Source of the DNA: Pictodentalium vernedei
Lineage: Eukaryota > Mollusca > Scaphopoda > Dentaliida > Dentaliidae
Length of the DNA stretch: 64,000 nucleotides
Direction of reading: 5' to 3'
Assembly: GCA_031216915.1 (NCBI GenBank)
Contig: CM062289.1
Location: 389,276,674 to 389,340,673, forward strand
Shown piece after piece: positions 57,929 to 64,000 of the stretch (positions are counted from its first letter, which is position 1; each line of letters opens with the position of its first letter). The notes beneath the pieces were generated by a model, which made no database searches, was not told the DNA's origin, and saw only the letters and a list, made by a program, of their open reading frames with translations. Both the position numbers and the translations under genes were made by a program.

Positions 57929-58119
57929 GTAAGTGTTGCATTAATTATTTAATATAAATTTAAAATTTTTGGCCACACTTAGCCATCGGATCCATCGGGG
58001 CTCAACGTTACTTTTCAGAAACTTGGGCTTCGCTGAAAAAATATTTTTCAAAAATTATTTTGATTTGCAATTGTTTTTTCATTATTAATGGATCATGTTA
58101 TTATGTATCTTTGTGTCAG
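57929..58119 (+). promoter_or_regulatory. Possible spliceosomal intron in the DIRS-6 5' leader
   Basis: Donor-like CC/GTAAGTG at 57929 and acceptor-like TTTGTGTCAG/GGG ending 58119 (191 nt), with the gag ATG 43 nt further on. Conserved position in the family; unproven. Confidence 0.4.
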
Positions 58120-58161
58120 GGGTTTGTGCGAGTAACTAGGACTTGTTGTTGACTTTTCACA

Positions 58162-60264
58162 ATGAAAGGATATTGTTCAAATTGTTATTGGAAGAAATCT
58201 TCCTCTGACTTTCATGATCATTGTATTAATTGTAGTCAGTGTTCTCGCACTAATCCCTGTTCTATATGTCAATATTGGGATGACAAACATTGGAAACGTG
58301 TGTCACGGTATGTTGTTACTGGAGAAAGGGCTATGCCGGCTCTTTCTCCGCAAGGTCACTCTACTCTCTCAGTTTCTATTTCAGAGGAACAAGAACAGGG
58401 TGATGTTTCCATGTTATCTTCCGCAAGTGCGCTTCCGTCGTCACAAATGAATACAGAGCTAGAGGCAAAAGTGCTCATGGAGATTAAACAAATGTCGTCC
58501 GCTAGCTCGCCCGGTGTAGCGTCCATTCACCGAATGGTTCGGCAGCCGGGTTCGTCCGATGCGGTCCAGGAGGAGATGTTGGGTGATGCGAGCTCTATAA
58601 ACATTCAATGTGCACACCCAGTGACGGCGGATAGTAGGCGAGATCGGAGGAAGCCTTTGAGTCCGGTTCCTAGCTCGTCCAGGTCCAGCCGGGCCGCGAG
58701 CGAGAGAGGCTCCTCTCTCATACAACAACATCTGGGACCAGATGTTGTGGTACAAAATGTGTCGCAAACGGAGCATACGTCCGTCGCTCGGGACGCTCCG
58801 TTGTATAGGCAGTCCGCGGAGACTGCTCAGGCTTCTTCCTCTCGTCAGCGCACACGACCGCACCTTGGCTACGTGACCGCCGATATTTTACCAGCTTCGC
58901 CGATCAGGGATTCTTCGGCGACCAGGTCACACCATCCGGTAGCCAGGGACACGAGGCCGATGGACTCCGGACGTTCGCATAGGAAAAGTATGCGGGAGCC
59001 ATCAGATGCGGAGCTGCCCTCGGCGAAGCAGCGAAAGACTGCGCCTCAGCAGGCCTCGATGCCGAACGTACTTGTGCAGATAGCACAACTTATCGCAGCA
59101 TCCCAGCAGCCGACAGAAACGGTGTCGGATCGGGAATTATCCGACGGCGCTGGGTCGGTACGCTCCGCCGAAGCATCAGGGGCGGCCGACCGGGAGCATC
59201 ATGAGGTCCGACCGGATGGTGAAAGGGATACGAATGACTTGGAGCTATCCCTTTCGGAACAACATAAAGCTGCCGTGGACTTCATCTGGCACCTTCTCCC
59301 TCAAGTTGTTCCGTCGGGCCAGACTGCTGCGGTTCCGGACAAGAGGATTATAGTGTCATTGGACTCAGAATTTTTTGAGCGGTTCAGGGACATCGCTCCC
59401 GAGTTTCCGTCTCAGTCCAATAATGTTGCAAGAACATTTGAATTATTGAACGACGCTATATTTAAACTTGCTTCCAAAACGGGGAAAGCAGGTTTCTTGT
59501 CCGCCAATACTCTCAACCTGCCTTTCATTAATGCAAGGAATAAATTCGACACGGCAGGACAGGGTATTCCGAGAGTTCCTCTGCATATGGACGACGAGGC
59601 GGAAGACTTAGAGCTATCATTACCGTCGTCGGCGTCTATTCCAACCGCGGTGTTGGAAACAGCTATTTCGTCTAACAGAGCCAGTTTAGATGCCTTATCT
59701 TACGCAGATCACCTTACTAAGGCGTTATCACTGCGCCTTCAAGGGAAAGAATTTCAGGATATACAATCCTCTTTAAGACTTCTTTCAAGGGCAGTAGCTT
59801 ATTCCACGTGTAACTCCGCCCTTTCAGTGGCAAACCTGGAGTTGGTTAGACGTGACGCAGCCCTAGCTACATCCACACTCGTGGATACTAAGGTGAAGAA
59901 CTCTCTCAGAGTCGCTTCGGTCTCCGGAGAACTTCTCTTTGACGGCAAGCTTTCTGCAATTTATGATAAAATTACAAAGAAAGCTTCGGATTCTCTGTTG
60001 TTCAAATCTGCTTCTAAGAAGTCGGATACGGCAGACAAGAATAAGACAGGTACTTCTGGGTCTAATGCGCCCAAGAGAGGTTCCTATAGAGGTTCTGGTG
60101 CGTCCTCTTGGTCTTATTCAAGAGACCGTCAAGGTAGCGACTCACATTCGGGACGTCCTTCAGGCCGGGACAACCGGTCGGACGCCCCGAGGTCGACGGG
60201 ACGAGGTGCGGGTCGTGGAGGACGTGGTTTCTCCTACCGTAGGCCTCGCAGGTCCAGGAGGTGA
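58162..60264 (+). CDS. DIRS-6 gag-like protein, 700 residues
   Basis: Starts MKGYCSNC after TTCACA, the same context as in DIRS-3 and DIRS-5. Residues 5-36 form a cysteine motif (C5, C8, H20, C21, C24, C27, C33, C36), then DDKHWKRVSRYVV; this is the zinc-knuckle-like signature seen in metazoan DIRS gag. The middle (about 60-300) is Ser/Arg/Pro-rich; 300-600 is more structured (DFIWHLLPQVVPSG, ARTFELLNDAIFKLA); the last 70 residues are Arg/Gly/Ser-rich and probably bind RNA. It overlaps pol by 326 nt. Role, packaging of element RNA, is inferred from the family. Confidence 0.88.
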   Translation: MKGYCSNCYWKKSSSDFHDHCINCSQCSRTNPCSICQYWDDKHWKRVSRYVVTGERAMPALSPQGHSTLSVSISEEQEQGDVSMLSSASALPSSQMNTELEAKVLMEIKQMSSASSPGVASIHRMVRQPGSSDAVQEEMLGDASSINIQCAHPVTADSRRDRRKPLSPVPSSSRSSRAASERGSSLIQQHLGPDVVVQNVSQTEHTSVARDAPLYRQSAETAQASSSRQRTRPHLGYVTADILPASPIRDSSATRSHHPVARDTRPMDSGRSHRKSMREPSDAELPSAKQRKTAPQQASMPNVLVQIAQLIAASQQPTETVSDRELSDGAGSVRSAEASGAADREHHEVRPDGERDTNDLELSLSEQHKAAVDFIWHLLPQVVPSGQTAAVPDKRIIVSLDSEFFERFRDIAPEFPSQSNNVARTFELLNDAIFKLASKTGKAGFLSANTLNLPFINARNKFDTAGQGIPRVPLHMDDEAEDLELSLPSSASIPTAVLETAISSNRASLDALSYADHLTKALSLRLQGKEFQDIQSSLRLLSRAVAYSTCNSALSVANLELVRRDAALATSTLVDTKVKNSLRVASVSGELLFDGKLSAIYDKITKKASDSLLFKSASKKSDTADKNKTGTSGSNAPKRGSYRGSGASSWSYSRDRQGSDSHSGRPSGRDNRSDAPRSTGRGAGRGGRGFSYRRPRRSRR

Positions 60265-62254
60265 TGGCTTAAACCTCTATCGCGTACCGGTTGGCGGAAG
60301 GTTGTCGAGCTTTACACAAGAATGGGCGTTGATTACGGACGACCCTTGGGTGAGAGGAGTGACTTCGGAAGGTCTAAAGATATCCTTCAAACGAAAGCCT
60401 CCATTAACTCGAAGTCCAAAATGGACTCAACTTCCGTCAAATCCGCAGAAAAGAGACGCTCTATTATCAGAGGTGCAGTCTCTTTTAATGAAGAACACGG
60501 TAGAGGTCGTAGAAAACCAGGAGACTCCGGGATTCTACAGCCATCTGTTTCTGGTTCCGAAACCAGACGGCTCGTTCCGTCCAGTCATAGATTTGAGCTG
60601 GATAAACAAGCTGATCGTCGCTCCGAAGTTTTATATGGAGACGATTCGGTCGGTCAGAGCGAGTATTCGGGTGAACGATTATGCAACGAGCATAGATCTC
60701 AAAGATGCGTACTTTCACGTCATGGTACATCCGACATTCAGAAAGTATCTACGCTTCGCAGTCCTAGGAGTGGTGTATCAATTCCGGGCGATGTGCTTCG
60801 GATTGAATCTAGCACCCTGGGCTTTCACTCAGGTAATGAACTCGGTAATGATCTATTTCCGAGCTCATTCGTCTGCGGTAACATCGGCCTACCTGGACGA
60901 CATTCTTCAGAGGTACAGCAACGAGTTAACGCTTCAGAACGATGTTCAGAATCTACTTCTATTGCTCCGACGTCTCGGTTTTATAGTAAACGAGGAGAAG
61001 TCGGATCTGGTGCCGTCCAAGTCATTCACACATCTGGGAATGAGCTTCGAGACGCACAACAATCTCGTTCGTCTGCCGTTAACCAGAGCGAAATTAGTCA
61101 GTTGTTGCGCTCGCTATTGTCTGCACGCAGACAAAGTCACAGCGAGAGAATTTATGAGACTGATAGGTCTGTGCGGAGCCGCTGCGGATCTCATTCCGTT
61201 GGGGCGGTTACGCACGCGTCCTCTCCAAATTTTCTTGACTCAGAATTGGAGTGTGAAAATTCATTCAGTCGACATAGACGTTCTCTTGTCAGATCAAGTG
61301 AAACAAGAGATTCAGACTTGGGCAAACATTCAGTGGTTAACTCAGGGAGTTCCGCTGCAGTTGCCGGATCCGAGTTTTACCATTATGACGGATGCCAGTC
61401 AAACAGGTTGGGGTGCATCATTGATCCCAACGGATTCGAGATGCCAGGGTCTTTGGGATCCGCAATTCCTGGGCAAGCACATAAACATCAAGGAAATGAT
61501 GTCAATTTGGCTTGCGTTACGTCATTGGATGGACATTATTCACAATGCTCATGTCCAAATCCTATCCGACAATACGACAGTAGTGGCGTATATACGGAAT
61601 CAGGGAGGCACTCATTCAGTTCCGTTGTTCAATCTAACAGAAAGAATCCTTCTGTTTGCGCTAGAACATCAGGTTCTTCTTTCGGTCCGTCACATACCGG
61701 GTCGTCTGAATGTACTAGCAGACTCCCTTTCACGAAAGGGTCGCTTGTTGCCGTCGGAGTGGACTCTCAACAAACAAGTATTCAATCAGATTTGCTACCA
61801 ATGGGAACGGCCAATGATAGATTTATTTGCGACACATCTCAACAATCAGTTGCAGACGTATGTGTCTCCATGTCCGGATCCAAGAGCATTTGCAGTAGAC
61901 GCTCTGTCGATCCCTTGGGACGGAATGATAGGATATGCGTATCCTCCAGCGCCGTTAATTCAGCAAGTATTGCTAAAGATAAAACAATCTCAATGCAAGG
62001 TTCTGTTGGTAGCATCTCTGTCTCCACAGAGACCGTGGATAAATCTACTCAGGTGTCTGTTGTGGGACCTACCGCGAAAGCTTCCTCCACGGGAGGATCT
62101 TCTTTCGCAGGGGAAATCGCGTCAACTCCATCACAACCCGCAAGGTCTCAACCTTCACGTTTTTCCGTTGTGCGGTCCTTCTTGCATGGCAAGCACTTTA
62201 CAGGACGAGCAGTGGACGCGATTTCTAACTGTAGGAGGACCTCCTCTTCGCTAA
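59939..62254 (+). CDS. DIRS-6 reverse transcriptase - RNase H - methyltransferase-like protein
   Basis: 771 codons, +1 relative to gag; first ATG at 59939 lies inside gag, so translation needs a frameshift, a downstream start or a separate mRNA. RT at about 180-400: LVPKPDGSFRPVIDLSW, SIDLKDAYFHVMV, and catalytic YLDD at 318-321. RNase H at about 478-600 with D485 (TDAS), E519, D544 and D595. After it, 610-771 contains IDLFATHLNNQLQTYVSPCP and IGYAYPPAPLI, the methyltransferase-like region typical of DIRS pol (known for the family). This frame is broken in DIRS-3 and DIRS-5 but open throughout here. It overlaps the recombinase frame over 1933 nt. Confidence 0.92.
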   Translation: MTASFLQFMIKLQRKLRILCCSNLLLRSRIRQTRIRQVLLGLMRPREVPIEVLVRPLGLIQETVKVATHIRDVLQAGTTGRTPRGRRDEVRVVEDVVSPTVGLAGPGGDGLNLYRVPVGGRLSSFTQEWALITDDPWVRGVTSEGLKISFKRKPPLTRSPKWTQLPSNPQKRDALLSEVQSLLMKNTVEVVENQETPGFYSHLFLVPKPDGSFRPVIDLSWINKLIVAPKFYMETIRSVRASIRVNDYATSIDLKDAYFHVMVHPTFRKYLRFAVLGVVYQFRAMCFGLNLAPWAFTQVMNSVMIYFRAHSSAVTSAYLDDILQRYSNELTLQNDVQNLLLLLRRLGFIVNEEKSDLVPSKSFTHLGMSFETHNNLVRLPLTRAKLVSCCARYCLHADKVTAREFMRLIGLCGAAADLIPLGRLRTRPLQIFLTQNWSVKIHSVDIDVLLSDQVKQEIQTWANIQWLTQGVPLQLPDPSFTIMTDASQTGWGASLIPTDSRCQGLWDPQFLGKHINIKEMMSIWLALRHWMDIIHNAHVQILSDNTTVVAYIRNQGGTHSVPLFNLTERILLFALEHQVLLSVRHIPGRLNVLADSLSRKGRLLPSEWTLNKQVFNQICYQWERPMIDLFATHLNNQLQTYVSPCPDPRAFAVDALSIPWDGMIGYAYPPAPLIQQVLLKIKQSQCKVLLVASLSPQRPWINLLRCLLWDLPRKLPPREDLLSQGKSRQLHHNPQGLNLHVFPLCGPSCMASTLQDEQWTRFLTVGGPPLR

Positions 62255-63210
62255 ACTATGCGGCTAAGTTGAAGGTTTTTCGTCGTTGGTGTAGGGATCA
62301 TTCTGTAGATATTTTCGATCCCTCTATACCAGACATTGCAAACTTTCTAGTATACTTGTTTGACGAAATCAAACTGCAGCCTGTTACTATTAAGGGTTAT
62401 AGGTCTATGTTATCTGATACCTATGCACATCATGATAGTTTACAAATTGGATCTAATGTCTCTTTATCTAAGTTGGTTAGAAACTTCTCGATAAATAGAC
62501 CCAGAACTCTTAGGTTAATTCCTAAATGGAATTTAGCTTGGGTTCTTCTTAAATTGAAGGAAAAGCCATTTGAACCTCTTGGGACAGTAGATTTCAAATT
62601 CTTATCTTATAAGACAGCTTTTCTCTTAGCTTTCTCTTCTGCTAGAAGAGCCAGTGAGCTTCATGCACTGTCGGTGGATGATTCTCACTATCGTAGTGTC
62701 AGGAACACTATCTCCTTCACTACTAATGTGGGTTTTTTAGCTAAGAATCAGGCTCCTAATAAATATCCGGAACCTATTGTCATTAAGGCTCTTCCGTCTT
62801 CAGACGGGCGTAGGCCTTTACTCTGTCCTGTTAGAGCGTTACGTATCTATAAACAGGGTTCTCAGTTTATCAGAAAGGGACGAAAACGTTTCTTTCTGTC
62901 TTTGATGCCTAATAGAAGGGACATTTCGGTCCATTCTATTGCTAGATGGATTCAATTAACTATCCGTACTGCTTATGAGAGTTTATCTTCTTCTCAGCAG
63001 TCTGTGCTTAAGATTTCCGCTCATGAAGTAAGAGCTCTTGCTACTTCATTGGCTTACGCTAATAGTATTGCTATTACAGATTTAATGAAGGCTGCTTATT
63101 GGTCTCAGCCATCCACATTCACGAATTTTTATCTCAGAAATATTGAGTCCATTTCTGGAGACCTGCATTGTTTAGGTCCGTTATCTGTTGCTCAGAATGT
63201 TGTCCACTAA
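60322..63210 (+). CDS. DIRS-6 tyrosine recombinase frame, 962 codons
   Basis: The last 320 or so residues are the recombinase: core-binding part from about 645 (SLNYAAKLKVFRRWCRDHSV), catalytic R776 in SSARRASELHAL, HEVR at 901-904 and nucleophile Y937 in TNFYLRN. It joins element ends to target DNA through 3'-phosphotyrosine links (family knowledge). The first 640 codons overlap pol in another frame and are Ser-rich (SRRSVDPLGRND); whether they are translated is unclear, and the real start may be an ATG near the recombinase domain. Same frame as gag. DIRS family members commonly overlap these two ORFs. Confidence 0.85.
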   Translation: MGVDYGRPLGERSDFGRSKDILQTKASINSKSKMDSTSVKSAEKRRSIIRGAVSFNEEHGRGRRKPGDSGILQPSVSGSETRRLVPSSHRFELDKQADRRSEVLYGDDSVGQSEYSGERLCNEHRSQRCVLSRHGTSDIQKVSTLRSPRSGVSIPGDVLRIESSTLGFHSGNELGNDLFPSSFVCGNIGLPGRHSSEVQQRVNASERCSESTSIAPTSRFYSKRGEVGSGAVQVIHTSGNELRDAQQSRSSAVNQSEISQLLRSLLSARRQSHSERIYETDRSVRSRCGSHSVGAVTHASSPNFLDSELECENSFSRHRRSLVRSSETRDSDLGKHSVVNSGSSAAVAGSEFYHYDGCQSNRLGCIIDPNGFEMPGSLGSAIPGQAHKHQGNDVNLACVTSLDGHYSQCSCPNPIRQYDSSGVYTESGRHSFSSVVQSNRKNPSVCARTSGSSFGPSHTGSSECTSRLPFTKGSLVAVGVDSQQTSIQSDLLPMGTANDRFICDTSQQSVADVCVSMSGSKSICSRRSVDPLGRNDRICVSSSAVNSASIAKDKTISMQGSVGSISVSTETVDKSTQVSVVGPTAKASSTGGSSFAGEIASTPSQPARSQPSRFSVVRSFLHGKHFTGRAVDAISNCRRTSSSLNYAAKLKVFRRWCRDHSVDIFDPSIPDIANFLVYLFDEIKLQPVTIKGYRSMLSDTYAHHDSLQIGSNVSLSKLVRNFSINRPRTLRLIPKWNLAWVLLKLKEKPFEPLGTVDFKFLSYKTAFLLAFSSARRASELHALSVDDSHYRSVRNTISFTTNVGFLAKNQAPNKYPEPIVIKALPSSDGRRPLLCPVRALRIYKQGSQFIRKGRKRFFLSLMPNRRDISVHSIARWIQLTIRTAYESLSSSQQSVLKISAHEVRALATSLAYANSIAITDLMKAAYWSQPSTFTNFYLRNIESISGDLHCLGPLSVAQNVVH

Positions 63211-63309
63211 ACAGTTGCAACTATAGTTATGCAGGCTTTCTGTTCCGGCAGTGACTCCGTCCGGCTGCCCTCTTCGCTCTGGGCTATTTGACCCAGGGCA
63301 AGGGGAAGA

Positions 63310-63326
63310 GGGGGGGGGGGGGGGGG
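63310..63326 (+). repeat. G17 tract, DIRS-6
   Basis: About 100 bp after the recombinase stop, after the CTGGGCTATTTGACCCAG hairpin. Confidence 0.85.
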
Positions 63327-63809
63327 AGGGTGTTCCCTTAGGTCACCTGCTTTATAGTGAAAAGCAAGGGAATGCCTCCTCCAAAGTCAGTATTTCTGAG
63401 TCGCTTCCGGGATGGTTTTAAAGTGTAATATTAATGTTAAAATTCATTCATGTCATATTTTTAAAGTGTAGCTCGGTGTGAAGCATTTGTATATGTCAAG
63501 TGTCAAACGGGCGTTAATATACAATCCTCGGACACTTTTAAAAGAATATTAAGAGTCTCAATTCTCTGGACTAACTTTATTTATTGGCTTACTTTAAAAA
63601 TAATTAGTATAAAGGGTTATACTGGATGTTAATAGAGAACATGAATGTTATTGTGCTCAATTATGAAGGGTATTGTATCTTTCTAATTTAACATTAAATA
63701 AGAAAGATACATGTAAAGCCTAATACTCCTTTTCTCCTTAAGGGGTTACCTCTATATTATATAGTTGAGCTTATTGGATTTTCCTCTATGTCCTAGGCCC
63801 TCCAGCCTT

Positions 63810-63907
63810 TTTACTATTCAGCTAAGTCTGGGTCATTGGTACAGTATAAAAATGTTAAAAAATTTATAGTAATTTATATATTTTTTATACTTACCAATGA
63901 CCCAGAC
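63810..63907 (+). repeat. ICR of DIRS-6
   Basis: GGTACAGTATAAAAAT joined to GTTAAAAAATTTATAG and on to CTTACCAATGACCC, as in the other copies. The right repeat begins after this and leaves the window at GGCGCC. Confidence 0.88.
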
Positions 63908-64000
63908 GGGGATGGCCCTCCCAGGAGTTGGGAACTCTTGCCTCCCCGCTGAGTACATAGCGCTGACCAGGCACTGCCAGTAAGAATGATAATTGGCGCC

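Larger units (their letters stand above)
57076..64000 (+). mobile_element. DIRS-6: apparently intact DIRS-like retrotransposon (3' end beyond window)
   Basis: Left end near 57076, terminal repeat, leader, three open frames with all expected motifs, G17 tract, ICR, and the start of the right repeat, which the window cuts. Nearest relative here is DIRS-5. Same direction as CABIN1, inside the intron after 56081. No stop or frameshift is seen in any of the three frames, which makes it the best candidate for the source of enzymes that move the starred copies. Confidence 0.92.

Overview
The window reads as nuclear DNA of an animal, most likely a mollusc and possibly a bivalve. It is intron-rich, AT-rich, crowded with retrotransposons, and carries tandem arrays of the 'fully-degenerate' 120-340 bp kind (with phrases such as CCAGAGTTATGCCCC) that I associate with mollusc genomes; the taxon is an inference. 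There is no prokaryotic gene organisation.

Host gene: four exons of a CABIN1-like (calcineurin-binding protein) gene lie on the + strand at 11770-13846, 45918-46028, 48124-48287 and 55808-56081. Their splice sites and phases fit each other (0, 0, 2, 0 at successive exon ends). The gene starts left of the window and probably continues to the right. The intron after the large first exon is 32 kb, almost entirely because of inserted mobile DNA.

Mobile layer: six DIRS-like tyrosine-recombinase retrotransposons are present. DIRS-1* (1-2958, minus, cut by the window edge), DIRS-2* (2959-8936, plus), DIRS-3 (21996-29097, plus), DIRS-4* (30229-31206 plus 38331-44283, plus), DIRS-5 (31207-38330, plus, nested inside DIRS-4*) and DIRS-6 (57076 to beyond 64000, plus). 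Each complete end has an inverted terminal repeat, and an internal complementary region near the 3' end joins the two termini. DIRS-6 has open gag, RT-RNase H-methyltransferase-like and tyrosine recombinase frames with all expected catalytic residues, and looks potentially autonomous. DIRS-3 and DIRS-5 are full length but broken. The starred copies belong to a deleted, non-autonomous derivative that shares an internal gag duplication and lacks the RT core.

Insertions are precise with no target duplication, shown by one paralogous empty site and two reconstructable host junctions. Two of them fall in the same 14-bp AT palindrome of a relative's 5' untranslated region.

The remaining introns hold tandem-repeat elements with hairpin plus CTTGTT 3' ends (Helitron-like or 'pearl'-like), TTAA-flanked palindromic MITEs, two hAT-type elements (one with an exact 8-bp duplication), tRNA-type and 5S-rRNA-headed SINEs, long perfect hairpins, and a decayed coding-like block at 48.4-51.1 kb of uncertain origin.
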